Assembly (NCBI GenBank): GCA_041736895.1
Contig: JBGSSS010000204.1
Span: forward strand, 11,460-75,459
DNA from: JANRLT01 sp041736895
GTDB taxonomy: Bacteria > Planctomycetota > Planctomycetia > Pirellulales > JALHPA01
Reading direction: 5' to 3'
DNA: 64,000 nt
Of this stretch, positions 24,909-34,413 are shown piece by piece; position 1 is the first letter of the stretch; each line of letters starts with the position of its first letter. A program made the translations under genes and the position numbers. The notes below the pieces were generated by a model. The model was given only the letters and a program-made list of their open reading frames with translations, did no database searches and had not been told where the DNA came from.

Positions 24909-27900
24909 TCATTTTTCACGCAGTTCGTTGATCGTGCGATGCGGTTCTTTGTCGCCGTTGCCGGTGAGGAGCCACCAACGATTCGGCTGCGTTTGCACGA
25001 GCGGCCCAACCAAGGGGCGGTCGTTTTTCAACTGTTCAAAGGCCTGTGTCCCAAGAATTTTGCCCGTTTGAAGATCAATCGTATGACATTCGGGAATCCA
25101 CGGTCCTTCCTTGGGGTTATCCCGCCGGGTATTCCAGACCGCGAGTGTCTTCGGGCCGAGTTGGTAAGCGGACAAACTCTGGGCGAACGGGATCGTCCAT
25201 TTCATTTCTCCATTTTCCAGCGAGAAAGCCAAGATGGCCGTCTCGGTCTGCGCGATTACCTGGTCATCGGAGCTGCCGAGGACGCGGCGTAAATCACTCA
25301 AGACACGCCGCCAAATCAAGCGGCCTGTTTCGGGATCGAGACATTCGACCGCTTTGACCCCCGGCTGCGCGACGATCAAACGTTGCTCGGCCAGGAGCGG
25401 CGGCTGCATCAATTGTTTCGGCCAATCGCGGTCTTCGCGCGGCGAAATCCAAATCTGGCGGCGGACCCATTGCAAGCGCCCCTGCAAATCACAGCAAAAC
25501 GCCACCCCTGTCAGGTTGCCATACAGCCGGTCGCCATCGTGCATCCATTCGGCCGTGTGATGCTCATCCCAGGAAAGCCGCATATTCAGGAGTGTGCGCT
25601 GATTCAGCATGTTGCCGTTGAGCGCATCGAGCGTCGTCAGTTGTATCTGTGATTCCTGCTCGGAACGATTGATGCTGAGAACGCGCAGTTCCTCGTTGAT
25701 CATGAGCGGATCGCTGATCACCACGAGTCCCGGCCGTGATTGCCAGACTAGTTTTCCCGAATTGAGTGTCAGTGCGACGAGTTCAGGCCCCGACTTCGAC
25801 AAGCGGCGGGTGTAAACTCGATCGCCGACAACCAGCGGTCGCATCGCGACAAACAGCCAGTCATGAGCTTTGCCGTGATTGTTGTCGAGAGAGGATCGCC
25901 AAAGAAGCTTTCCGCCTTGCTCATACATCGCAATTTGGTAACGATTCGACCAGAGGAGCTTGTCACCGCACGGCGTGAGCGTCATTTGCCGGATCGCCCA
26001 ATCAAATCGTTTGCCCTGATCGAACATCAGATTGAGCGCTTCGGGAAACTCGCCGACTCGATCGCCCGCATCGCCTTCGGTGGCACCGAGTTTTTTGAGT
26101 TCGAGCTTTCCGGCGAGCGGGGCTCGCTGCGCCGTGGGAGCGGCAATACCCGCCGTGCGGGTATGCTGTTCCCGCAATTCTCGAACTTGTTTTTCAAACT
26201 CCTCCGGCGCTAGCCGTTGATCACCAATTGAAACGGGTGCCGTCACGGGCTGGCCGAAATCGCGGCCCATGAGTGCCGCCGCGAGCCGCTGGCGGGCGGG
26301 CAACTCGGCGGCGAATTCCGGCGAGGCAATCGGCAGCGCCGCTGAATAGTTCGCAAGCGCCGAACCAAAATCCCCGCCCGATAATGCTCGATCTCCCAGC
26401 CAAGCCAGTGCCGCTCCGGCCGCGTTCGTGCCTGGATACTGATTTACAAGGTTCTGCATCACCGTCAGATCGCCTTCGAGTTCGGCTTTGCGATAACGGA
26501 GCATTCCGACTTGACCATACTCGTTCGCGAGCACTTCGCGCAGCTCTGGTTCTTTGTGCAAGGCCAAGCTGATCGCCGCCGGCAGTGCGACGAGTAATTG
26601 CTCGTCACGTTCATCCGGCAACAGCCCGCCGCCTTCGTGCGGGCCAGCCCGAGTAATAAGCTGAGCCGCGTCGCGCAGCGCCTTGCTGCCAATCGCCGAG
26701 TTCAATTCGGCCATTGTGTTGAAACTTTCCTTGTTGATCTCCTCGATATACGGATGTCGCCGATCGACGTTCCGGAACTCATAAGGTTCGCCTGTCAATT
26801 CGGACGGGGGGAGTCCATTGGGCTGTTTCGCGGCGATCCAATTTTCCACCCAGGGGAGAAAGCTGAGCCGCGGAAAGACTGTTTGAGTGAATTGGTAGAG
26901 ATCGCGGACCCGTGACACCTCGCCGCTGTAGACAGCTTGCAGCAGGTTCTCGCGAGCTAGATGCATCCATTCGGTGGAACGGCTCACGCCGACCCAACCG
27001 CGCGAGGTCACCCATTCGTACCAGACACGCGTCCATAGCTGAGGCTGGCCATTCAGAGCGGCCGTGCGCGCCAACTCATCATAGCGCGCGGGGAGGAAGT
27101 CCAGCGGCTTGTAAAGTTCCGACTGATGGATCGCGCTGGCAATCCAAGCCGTTTCTCGGAGCAGCGCCAGTTTTTTCGCGAGCGATTCTTGCTGCGCCGC
27201 CGGATCGTTCCCTTCGGGAATCGCCGCGAGCGCTTCATCCAAAAGGTGAAACAGCAGCGGGTTCGCCACTTGCCGGCCTTGCCCCAACGTCACTGTTTTC
27301 AAAGCGCAAGCCCGACGCCAATCTGCCTCGTCGACATCCACAGGGCGCAGCTTCTGGACTTGCGCGGACCACTCTTCGAATTTCGAGGCGAACTTCAGCC
27401 GCGGCACTTTGGCCAGCAGTTCTGCCGGAGCAAGTGCAGTCAGCAGCGGGAGTTCGCGGATGCTGACCTGATGCAAAATGATTCCCTTGGGACGATCCCC
27501 CTTGGGGATCAGCAATCCAATTCGTTCGCAGCCGCCTTCGGTATCGAACGAAGGGTCAAATGCCCGGCCCCATGTTTCGCCATCGGTGCTAATCCAGACT
27601 CGCAGCACCCCAGTACCTTGCACAATCCGCAGCCAGGCGCGGTTGCCCGACAAGGCCGCTGGGGCTTCCGGCAGATTGGAATCGGTCTCGAAGTTCTGAT
27701 CGAACGCGCTATGCAGCATCCACAAGTTTTGTCCCGTCCGGCGATCAAGCAGCGGGGCAATCGCATAACGCGGAACATTTTCCGCCGTTGCCAGAATCAA
27801 TTTCGCGCCGGGCTGAATGACTTCGACTTCGCATTCGATAATCGATGGTCCGCGCAAGTCCAACGCCGCCGTGGCCCACGCATCTCGTTCCGGACGTTCG

Positions 27901-29582
27901 GCGGAATCTAATTGCACCGAACCATCGGCAAGCTTTGTGAACTTGGCCGGATCTCCTTCATGCAGATCCCACTCTCGTTCCGCTGGTTTTTCCCAGGTCG
28001 TAGTAATGGCGGGAGGAGGCGGCAAAGCGGGCGGACCGGCATCGCTCACGCGATTTAACGCTAAGCCATGCAACACGCCGCGCGTGTCGAGGACAACTTC
28101 CGGCTCCGGGCCATCCCACGGCAGATCCAGTAGTGTCACGCCGGCGTGGCTGAGTGTCAGCCGAGCATTGGCGCAGCGCAGTTCCACGCGATGCGGCTGA
28201 TCCAGGGCATGCATCAAGTAGTAATGCTTGTCATCGCTGCTGGCAAACTCGAATTTGCTCGGAGTTGGATCGGTCAACTTTTTTCGCTCGACGCGATACG
28301 CTACCCAAGCTTGGTTCTGCCAGTCGTAAAGTTGCAGCGAGTAACCTTGCAAGCCATTCCAGACATGCAGCCGGAATTGATTATTCGTTTCGCTGATGGC
28401 CAACCGCAGCAAATGATCCGGCGAGAGCGGCGCTCGCAACTTCGCCGCGCCGCTGATGGTCGGCAAGACCGTGTCCCAACGCCGCGTCGTATCGCTCTTG
28501 AAGCCCTGGTAAGGTTGCAGCCAATCACGCAGCGTCGTTTTATTTAACGGGCTCCCCCAATAGCGATGATGCTCGTGGGCCAAATCCAGAAATGGCCGCG
28601 GCGGAGCGCCCAAATACTTGGCATCGTTCCAGGGTTCGGCCGTGGTCAGCGCTGTCTGTTCGGCTTCATCCAAATTTTTCTGAGTCTGCAACGCAAACCG
28701 GTCAAAATCTGGAATCCCGTAATAGCGCGAGAAGCCCCCTTGGTTGACAATGCTGAACGTATTCTTGCCGGCCTTGAATGGAAACTCGCGTTGCAACCGA
28801 ATCCAACCCGAGAGGGGATTCCCGCTGAATTTCGGCGCATTCGGAAGAGATCCAAGCGAGCGATACCTTCGATCTGACACCGGAACCCCGTTGATTTCAA
28901 TTTCAAAGCGAGACCGGCTGATGCTGCGATATTGCATCTCGAGCACATAGTCGCCGCTTTCGGGCACTTCGAATTCATAATCAACGCGCGCGGGATTCGC
29001 TGCAGCACGCGCTGTAATGTACTTGCCCGTTGATTCCGTGCGAATATCGATGTTATCACTCTGCTGGTAGTGCTCAGCTTCAAAAACATACCAGCCAGGG
29101 CGAACCTTGGTGTTGAGTTTGAGGGCCTGGCCCGGCGGAGGCGGAGGGATCAGGTTGGCCGGATCAAACTCCGGAGGATCATCCGTGATCGGACGATTTA
29201 CGACGGCATCGGGCTGAGGTTGATCCTTCGGCTTGCCGCCGTCCTCTTGCTTGGCAACCAACTCCTGCCAACCCTCGGGCAACAGCCAAGTCTTCAATCC
29301 CCAACCGGCGGCCGCCAGCAGCACCAGGGCAATGCCGCCCAACAACCACCGCGGCACCCCAGCACCATGAGCGCTCGATTTGCGCGCGAGGATCACCTCG
29401 GGCTGCAAGTTCACTTCGCCCAGCACTTGGTTCAATGATTCGTCGATTATCAGACGGTCGCGCAAAGCCTTTTGCACGCCGGGAGAGCTTTGCAAGCGCG
29501 AACGGACGAGCGCGACCTCGGCCGGGGTCAGCTCTTGCGGCAGTTTCGTTTCCAATAACTGAATTAACTCGGCGTCAGTCAT
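24909..29582 (-). CDS. Giant membrane-anchored beta-propeller protein paired with an ECF sigma factor
   Basis: This 1557-residue protein starts six bases after the sigma-factor stop. Residues 1-70 are helical and cytoplasmic, then one membrane helix (about 79-97), a Pro-rich linker (to 150), and a jelly-roll carbohydrate-binding-like domain (about 155-300, YVFEAEHYQ, YEFEVPESGDYVLEMQYRS). Central regions (400-750) resemble lamin-G/concanavalin-type beta domains, followed by a helical repeat part (to 1140). The C-terminal 350 residues form a PQQ-type propeller (ALTLNSGKLVWQSRPG, TLDALNGNMLNQ, DLQTGKILGTQAF). The topology, with a short cytoplasmic N-terminus, suggests an anti-sigma or receptor role, but no zinc-finger motif is seen. 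Function inferred from position. Confidence 0.75.
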   Translation of the reverse strand: MTDAELIQLLETKLPQELTPAEVALVRSRLQSSPGVQKALRDRLIIDESLNQVLGEVNLQPEVILARKSSAHGAGVPRWLLGGIALVLLAAAGWGLKTWLLPEGWQELVAKQEDGGKPKDQPQPDAVVNRPITDDPPEFDPANLIPPPPPGQALKLNTKVRPGWYVFEAEHYQQSDNIDIRTESTGKYITARAAANPARVDYEFEVPESGDYVLEMQYRSISRSRFEIEINGVPVSDRRYRSLGSLPNAPKFSGNPLSGWIRLQREFPFKAGKNTFSIVNQGGFSRYYGIPDFDRFALQTQKNLDEAEQTALTTAEPWNDAKYLGAPPRPFLDLAHEHHRYWGSPLNKTTLRDWLQPYQGFKSDTTRRWDTVLPTISGAAKLRAPLSPDHLLRLAISETNNQFRLHVWNGLQGYSLQLYDWQNQAWVAYRVERKKLTDPTPSKFEFASSDDKHYYLMHALDQPHRVELRCANARLTLSHAGVTLLDLPWDGPEPEVVLDTRGVLHGLALNRVSDAGPPALPPPPAITTTWEKPAEREWDLHEGDPAKFTKLADGSVQLDSAERPERDAWATAALDLRGPSIIECEVEVIQPGAKLILATAENVPRYAIAPLLDRRTGQNLWMLHSAFDQNFETDSNLPEAPAALSGNRAWLRIVQGTGVLRVWISTDGETWGRAFDPSFDTEGGCERIGLLIPKGDRPKGIILHQVSIRELPLLTALAPAELLAKVPRLKFASKFEEWSAQVQKLRPVDVDEADWRRACALKTVTLGQGRQVANPLLFHLLDEALAAIPEGNDPAAQQESLAKKLALLRETAWIASAIHQSELYKPLDFLPARYDELARTAALNGQPQLWTRVWYEWVTSRGWVGVSRSTEWMHLARENLLQAVYSGEVSRVRDLYQFTQTVFPRLSFLPWVENWIAAKQPNGLPPSELTGEPYEFRNVDRRHPYIEEINKESFNTMAELNSAIGSKALRDAAQLITRAGPHEGGGLLPDERDEQLLVALPAAISLALHKEPELREVLANEYGQVGMLRYRKAELEGDLTVMQNLVNQYPGTNAAGAALAWLGDRALSGGDFGSALANYSAALPIASPEFAAELPARQRLAAALMGRDFGQPVTAPVSIGDQRLAPEEFEKQVRELREQHTRTAGIAAPTAQRAPLAGKLELKKLGATEGDAGDRVGEFPEALNLMFDQGKRFDWAIRQMTLTPCGDKLLWSNRYQIAMYEQGGKLLWRSSLDNNHGKAHDWLFVAMRPLVVGDRVYTRRLSKSGPELVALTLNSGKLVWQSRPGLVVISDPLMINEELRVLSINRSEQESQIQLTTLDALNGNMLNQRTLLNMRLSWDEHHTAEWMHDGDRLYGNLTGVAFCCDLQGRLQWVRRQIWISPREDRDWPKQLMQPPLLAEQRLIVAQPGVKAVECLDPETGRLIWRRVLSDLRRVLGSSDDQVIAQTETAILAFSLENGEMKWTIPFAQSLSAYQLGPKTLAVWNTRRDNPKEGPWIPECHTIDLQTGKILGTQAFEQLKNDRPLVGPLVQTQPNRWWLLTGNGDKEPHRTINELREK

Positions 29583-29588
29583 GCGAAC

Positions 29589-30188
29589 CTAGTCATGGGT
29601 CATGTCATCGCTACGGAAATCTTCGCTTATCGTGAGATGGCGATGCGACGTGCTGCGTAGTTTGCCATTGAGACAGAATTTTAACGCCTGGCGCGCGCGA
29701 AATAAAAGCAATTTGATCGCCCCTTCGCTCCGCCGTAGCTTGTCCCCGATTTCGACGACTCGTTTGTGCTGCCGGTAATACAAATCGAGCGCGTCGCGGG
29801 CGCTTGGACCTAGTCCCTGCATGCAATCCGGCAGGTGGCTCGTGTAATCGTCCAGCGGGCTTGGCTCTTTTTGCTGCTGCTCGTCGATATCCAAGCAAAG
29901 CTCCGTCCAGGCGACTTCCTTGCGGCGTTTGTAGCGGCGGATATGTTCCCGCAGCAGATTCCGCGCGATCCCCAACAACCAAGGCCGGACCATCTCGCCG
30001 GAAACAAACTTGGCTCGGGCACTGTACGAGCGGAGAAACACCTCTTGGCTCATGTCCTCGGCGTCGGACGGCTCGATGACCCGCGCGCGCAGGAACCCGT
30101 AGACGGCTTGTTGATGCCGTTGGATCAATCGGGCAAAGGCCGCGCGGTCCCCGCGCTGGGCCGCTTCGACCAATTCATGATCCTGCAT
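29589..30188 (-). CDS. ECF-family RNA polymerase sigma factor
   Basis: This 199-residue sigma factor has region 2 at about 8-75 (LVEAAQRGDRAAFARLIQRHQ, DAEDMSQEVFLRSY, WLLGIARNLLREHIRRYKRR) and region 4 at about 130-185 (ALDLYYRQHKRVVEIGDKL, then GAIKLLLFRARQAL). It would direct RNA polymerase to its own promoter set, which I cannot infer. The ATG at 30188 is chosen; an upstream extension to 30389 is Arg/Pro-rich and unlike sigma factors. The giant membrane protein gene follows after six bases, so the two are one operon and a likely regulator pair. Confidence 0.9.
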   Translation of the reverse strand: MQDHELVEAAQRGDRAAFARLIQRHQQAVYGFLRARVIEPSDAEDMSQEVFLRSYSARAKFVSGEMVRPWLLGIARNLLREHIRRYKRRKEVAWTELCLDIDEQQQKEPSPLDDYTSHLPDCMQGLGPSARDALDLYYRQHKRVVEIGDKLRRSEGAIKLLLFRARQALKFCLNGKLRSTSHRHLTISEDFRSDDMTHD

Positions 30189-30458
30189 GCGGGACGTGAT
30201 TGGGATAGGTGCGCTGTTCAAACCAGGGAAATCGCGCGTACGCGATCGACTCCGGAGCGAAGGAGGGGGGGATACTATTCCACGTTTGGCCAAGCCGTGC
30301 TCGGAAGGTAGGCAATAAGCACGGCACTCATGCGGTTGAGGGATTCCGCGGCCAGTCCCTATTGTGACCGATGAATCGGGTCGCTGCAATTATTTATTAA
30401 GCGCCTGCAGACGAAATAATCTCCTACCTAGATTCCCATGCACGGGGAGCCGCAACTT

Positions 30459-31586
30459 TTAATCACGCAACAATTCTGAGCAAATGGCGTCGGCGATGAA
30501 AAGCCCCTCGCGAGTGAAACACAGCCGATCGTCTTTCCAGACAAGCAAATTGTTGTCCAAAATTCGCTGGCCGCGCGTGCCGAGAATCTGAACTAGTTCT
30601 AAACCGCTTTTTTCACGAAACCATCGCGCAGAAACACCTTCGAGCCGGCGCAGGCCAAAAACCAGCAGCTCTCGCGCGCGTTCTTCCGCGTTCAACGTCT
30701 CGCGTTCGGCAATCGGAGATTCGCCGCGCTCGATGCGCTGCAACCAGGTCGTCGTGCTGCGATGATTCACCGAGCGTTCGCCGTCGATGTAGCGCGCGGC
30801 ACCCGGTCCGGCAGCGAAATACTCTTCGCCGAGCCAGTACGCCTCGTTATGCCGGCAGCGAAAACCGGGCCGAGCAAAGTTCGAGACCTCGTAATACTCG
30901 AATCCAGCCGCAGTTAGCCGTTCGATCGCCGCCGCGTACATCGCCCGTTCCGCCTCTTCATCGACCGGCGTCAGTTCGCCGCGCTCGCGGCGGGTCCAGT
31001 AACTTGTCCCGTTTTCCCACGTCAGCCCGTAGGTCGAAACATGATCCGGCGCGAGAGCGATGGCTTGCTGCAAATCCGTCTGCCACTCTTCGAGCGTCTC
31101 ATCGGGAACGCCAAAGATCAAATCGAGCGCGACCTGCAAGCCGGACGCGCGAATGACTGTTACCGCTTGGGAGATGATCTCCGGTGAATGATCGCGTTCG
31201 AGGAGTTTTAGTTTGCGCGGCGAAAATGACTGCGATCCAAGACTGATCCGTGTGACGCCGGCCGCCGCGAGTTGCTCGATGATCGCTGGCGATACGTCGA
31301 GTGGATTGGCTTCGACAGACCATTCTCCGTCTGGAAGTAACGGGTGCCATTGTTGCACGATCTTCAGGAATCGCGCCAACGCCTCGGGCGACAAGTACGT
31401 CGGCGTGCCGCCGCCAAAAAACAGCGTTTGCACCGGCCGCGGTGCGGCTAACTGACGCAGCTCGCGCTCGATCGCGTCGATAAACGGCCCCACCAAATCC
31501 GGCCGACCGCTAACCAACGTGAAATTGCAATACCCGCAACGATGCGTGCAAAAGGGGACGTGCAGGTAAGCGGAAAGCGGCGGCAT
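30459..31586 (-). CDS. hemW: Radical SAM heme chaperone HemW
   Basis: HemW is a coproporphyrinogen-III-oxidase-like radical SAM protein that delivers heme to membrane enzymes. The cluster motif CTHRCGYC (CxxxCxxC) is at residues 13-20, with SAYLHVPFC before it. LFFGGGTPTYL, SVEANPLDVSP and DLIFGVPDETLEEW follow as in the family. HemN-specific residues at the N-terminus are absent, which favours HemW over true HemN. The ATG at 31586 is used; the codon before it is TTG. Length 375 is normal. It is transcribed alone on the minus strand. Confidence 0.9.
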   Translation of the reverse strand: MPPLSAYLHVPFCTHRCGYCNFTLVSGRPDLVGPFIDAIERELRQLAAPRPVQTLFFGGGTPTYLSPEALARFLKIVQQWHPLLPDGEWSVEANPLDVSPAIIEQLAAAGVTRISLGSQSFSPRKLKLLERDHSPEIISQAVTVIRASGLQVALDLIFGVPDETLEEWQTDLQQAIALAPDHVSTYGLTWENGTSYWTRRERGELTPVDEEAERAMYAAAIERLTAAGFEYYEVSNFARPGFRCRHNEAYWLGEEYFAAGPGAARYIDGERSVNHRSTTTWLQRIERGESPIAERETLNAEERARELLVFGLRRLEGVSARWFREKSGLELVQILGTRGQRILDNNLLVWKDDRLCFTREGLFIADAICSELLRD

Positions 31587-31670
31587 CAAAGTGGCTTAGG
31601 TTTTAACCCAAGCTTCAATAACTCGATCGGGATGTAGTGCATTGTAGTCGAGCGGTGACAACGCTAGTCA

Positions 31671-31717
31671 GTAAGGAAAAAGGAAAAAGCTGGCACTCGC
31701 TACCTTTTTCCTTTTCC
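31671..31717. repeat. Polypurine/polypyrimidine hairpin repeat, copy 1
   Basis: GGAAAAAGGAAAAAG (31675-31689) pairs with CTTTTTCCTTTTCC (31704-31717) around a 14-base loop, with GTAA before the stem. A close copy with a perfect 15-bp stem lies at 33668-33714. The two copies are in the same orientation and flank the genes at 31825-33626. Confidence 0.75.
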
Positions 31718-31824
31718 CTTTTTCGTTCTCTTAGTAGACTCGTGATGAAATTGCTTGCGGAGCGGATTACAATTAAACACCCTGCCCCCCCCACCCCGCC
31801 ATTTTTGCTTCTGGAGTAGTTGCC

Positions 31825-32568
31825 ATGCCGCGCGGCCGTCCCTTGGTTGCTTATTGCCTGACTCTCGGTTTTCTCACAACGGTCCTCGCCGCCGATCCGC
31901 GTGAATACCAAAGCGGCAAGGTCTGGCCTGAACCCAAGGTCGTCACGCCGGGCGAAGGAACCGCGCCGCCGAGCGATGCAATCGTACTCTTCGACGGCAC
32001 GAACATGGATGCCTGGAAGGGGGGCGAAAAATGGAAGATCGCCGACGGCATCGCCACCGTCGCTGGCGGCAGTGTCGAGACCAAGCAAAAGTTCGGCGAC
32101 ATGCAACTCCACATCGAGTGGGCCTCGCCTGATCTTTCCACATACAAAGACCCCAAAAAGCTCCCTGGCGGCCAACAACGCGGCAACAGCGGCGTCTACA
32201 TCATGGGCAAGTACGAAATTCAGATCCTCGATAGCTACGAGAACAAAACCTACTTCGACGGCCAAGCCGGGTCGGTCTACAAGCAACATCCGCCGTTGGT
32301 CAACGCCGCACGCAAGCCGGGTGAGTGGCAAGCGTACGACATCATCTTCCACGCACCGAAGTTCGCCGATGATGGCAAGGTCACCAAACCAGCCACTGTG
32401 ACGGTGCTGCACAACGGCGTCCTCGTGCAAGATCACTTCGAACTCGAAGGGGGCACGTCATACATCGAAGCACCGAAGTACTCCAAGCACGCGGACAAGC
32501 TCCCAATCCATCTGCAAAACCACGGCAATCCCGTCCGTTTCCGCAATATATGGGTGCGGGAGCTGTAG
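31825..32568 (+). CDS. DUF1080 (3-keto-disaccharide hydrolase-type) secreted protein
   Basis: This 247-residue protein has a signal peptide (residues 1-20, ending VLAADP) and one DUF1080 domain: IVLFDGTNMDAWKGG, GGSVETKQKFGDMQLHIEW, RGNSGVYIMGKYEIQILDSY and IHLQNHGNPVRFRNIWVREL. The concanavalin-like fold of this family has been linked to 3-keto-glycoside hydrolysis and is greatly expanded in planctomycetes. GGAG lies eight bases before the ATG. The stop codon TAG is the TAG of a REP GTAG hairpin. Confidence 0.9.
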   Translation: MPRGRPLVAYCLTLGFLTTVLAADPREYQSGKVWPEPKVVTPGEGTAPPSDAIVLFDGTNMDAWKGGEKWKIADGIATVAGGSVETKQKFGDMQLHIEWASPDLSTYKDPKKLPGGQQRGNSGVYIMGKYEIQILDSYENKTYFDGQAGSVYKQHPPLVNAARKPGEWQAYDIIFHAPKFADDGKVTKPATVTVLHNGVLVQDHFELEGGTSYIEAPKYSKHADKLPIHLQNHGNPVRFRNIWVREL

Positions 32569-32587
32569 TGTGGGCTTCAGCCCACAC
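32565..32587. repeat. REP-like hairpin, TGTGGGC type, copy 1
   Basis: GTAG followed by TGTGGGC-TTCA-GCCCACA. The TAG is the stop codon of the DUF1080 gene. The same unit occurs at 51779-51801 directly after the Mrp gene. No T-run follows. Confidence 0.8.
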
Positions 32588-32681
32588 GTGACAACCCGAC
32601 ACAGATGCGCGTTTCACTTTTCCGCCGGAAGTCAAGCTCCCTCGGTCATTGATGGGGCCTTATTTTGCAACGGATAAATTC

Positions 32682-33626
32682 ATGCTGCGAGTTCGACTCA
32701 CCCTGAGTTTGCTGTTTAGCATTTTCCTCGGTTGCGCTGCGCCGCTAGCCGCCGAGCAACCGGTCAACGCCAAGCAGTGGTGCGTCGTCCATGAAGAGAA
32801 ACTGGTCGAGTTGAGCGGACTAGCACCTTATCGCGGCGGTGAGGAAAAACTTTTTTGGGCACACAATGACGGCGCACAGAACAAACTCTATCTGCTCAAT
32901 AGCGACGGCGAGACGCGTGCAACATTGGAAATTCAGGACATCGAAACGTTCGACTGCGAGGATCTGTGCAGTTTTCAAATGGGCGAAAATCGATTTTTGC
33001 TGCTCGCGGATACCGGAGACAATGGACTGCGGCGCAAGTCGAGCAAGCTCCATTTGCTGGCAGAACCGAACTTAAAACAGTTCGATGACGCAGCTGGGAA
33101 GAAAAAGAAAAATGACAATGCACCGCAACTCAAAGTCAAGCCGCTGCTGACGATCGAGTTCACCTATCCCGATGGCGCGCGAAACTGCGAAGGCGTCGGC
33201 GTCGATGTTGGGACTGAATCAATTTTGCTCGTGACTAAGGAAAAGAATCCCGGCTGCGCAGCCTTCCGCTTGCCCTTGCCACTGGATAAGGAAGGCAAAT
33301 TGAGCGACTTGCCCACGCAACCGCAAGAAGCCAAGCACTTGGCGCGCATCACCGTGCCGACGATCACCGGGCTGACGATCGCGCCCGACGGCAAGCGTGT
33401 CGTCCTGCTCGGCCGGAGTCAACTGTTCGAATTTTCGCTCCCCACGACTCCAGCCGCCGATTCGAGCGACCCGTTTGTGCGGATGTTCAAAGCTGGTCCG
33501 CGATCGCTCGCGAAGCCGAAACAAAAACAAGGCGAAGCGGTCTGCTTCAGCCTCGACGGAAAAAAACTCTACGTGGCTAGCGAAGGGAAAAAGGAGCCGA
33601 TTTGGGAGCTAGAGGCTGGCGAGTGA
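32682..33626 (+). CDS. Secreted beta-propeller-like protein, function unknown
   Basis: This 314-residue protein starts at the ATG at 32682 with a signal peptide (LTLSLLFSIFLGCAAPLAA|EQ). FLGC could serve as a weak lipobox. The body holds repeated beta-strand blocks: LVELSGLAPYRGGEEKLFWAHNDGAQNKLYLLNSDG, DCEDLCSFQMGENRFLLLADTGDNG, then LTIAPDGKRVVLLG and LDGKKLYVASEG, typical of six-bladed propellers related to phytase-like or SdiA-regulated families. I cannot name a substrate. It lies between two polypurine repeats with the DUF1080 gene. Confidence 0.65.
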   Translation: MLRVRLTLSLLFSIFLGCAAPLAAEQPVNAKQWCVVHEEKLVELSGLAPYRGGEEKLFWAHNDGAQNKLYLLNSDGETRATLEIQDIETFDCEDLCSFQMGENRFLLLADTGDNGLRRKSSKLHLLAEPNLKQFDDAAGKKKKNDNAPQLKVKPLLTIEFTYPDGARNCEGVGVDVGTESILLVTKEKNPGCAAFRLPLPLDKEGKLSDLPTQPQEAKHLARITVPTITGLTIAPDGKRVVLLGRSQLFEFSLPTTPAADSSDPFVRMFKAGPRSLAKPKQKQGEAVCFSLDGKKLYVASEGKKEPIWELEAGE

Positions 33627-33667
33627 CGGAAATTGCTCCCGTGGATAATTGCTGCTAGGAAAAGGAT

Positions 33668-33714
33668 GTAGGAAAAAGGGAAAAGGTGGTGAATGCTATC
33701 TTTTCCCTTTTTCC
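33668..33714. repeat. Polypurine/polypyrimidine hairpin repeat, copy 2
   Basis: GTAG runs into a perfect 15-bp stem, GGAAAAAGGGAAAAG (33671-33685) with CTTTTCCCTTTTTCC (33700-33714). It is in the same orientation as copy 1 at 31671. Pyrimidine-rich sequence continues to about 33724, so it could also act as a terminator-like structure. Confidence 0.75.
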
Positions 33715-33892
33715 TTTTCCCTTTCTGCTCGCAATGCGGATATTCCCAGAAATTACGTCCGTATCCAGCAATCCGCCCCCTTGGCAGGCATCAAAACGGC
33801 CTGTATCATTTGAGTTTCTGTAATTTTGCCTTGCGGCCGCTAGGAAAAGCGTCGCCGGGTGTTCCTTTTAGGTTTCATAGGATTGCCGGATC

Positions 33893-34327
33893 ATGTCGAC
33901 GTATATGGCCAAAACGGGCGAGCTCACAGCAAAGTGGTGGCTCGTCGATGCACAAGACAAAATCGTGGGTCGTCTCGCCAGCGAGTTGGCGATGATCCTG
34001 ATGGGCAAGCATCGCCCAACCTATACGCCGCACGTTGACACGGGTGACTTTGTCATCGTGACCAATGCCGAAAAGGTCGTCTACACCGGCAAGAAGTGGC
34101 AAAACAAGCGCTACGAATGGTACTCCGGCTTCACGCAAATCCGCGCCGAAACGGCCGAGAAGCGCCGTGACCGCCGTCCGGAATTGATCATCAAGGAAGC
34201 TGTCCGCCGCATGCTTCCCAAGAACAAGCTGGCGTTCAAGATGCTGGCCAAGCTCAAGATCTACGCCGGCAACGCGCACCCGCACCAAGCCCAAAACCCC
34301 CAAGTCAAAGAACTGGCCATCAAGTAA
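33893..34327 (+). CDS. rplM: 50S ribosomal protein L13
   Basis: L13 is an early-assembly protein of the large ribosomal subunit that binds 23S rRNA. The 144 residues follow the family closely: KWWLVDAQDKIVGRLASELA, LMGKHRPTYTPHVDTGDFVIVTNAEKV, and the C-terminal AVRRMLPKNKLAFKMLAKLKIYAG. It forms the usual rplM-rpsI pair with the S9 gene 86 bases downstream, separated by a GC hairpin. Confidence 0.97.
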   Translation: MSTYMAKTGELTAKWWLVDAQDKIVGRLASELAMILMGKHRPTYTPHVDTGDFVIVTNAEKVVYTGKKWQNKRYEWYSGFTQIRAETAEKRRDRRPELIIKEAVRRMLPKNKLAFKMLAKLKIYAGNAHPHQAQNPQVKELAIK

Positions 34328-34342
34328 GCCGTTCCAAAGAAC

Positions 34343-34362
34343 CGGGGACCTCGCGGTCCCCG
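34343..34362 (+). other. GC hairpin between rplM and rpsI
   Basis: CGGGGACC-TCGC-GGTCCCCG, a perfect 8-bp stem without a T-run. It may be a processing or pausing site within the ribosomal-protein transcript. Confidence 0.5.
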
Positions 34363-34413
34363 TTCACGACAGACACAACGCAATTTTTCAGTCACACTTC
34401 TTCATAAGATTTT

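Noticed and set aside
31615..32436. 273-codon minus-strand frame over the DUF1080 gene
   Set aside because: Antisense shadow; the plus strand shows a signal peptide and all DUF1080 motifs.
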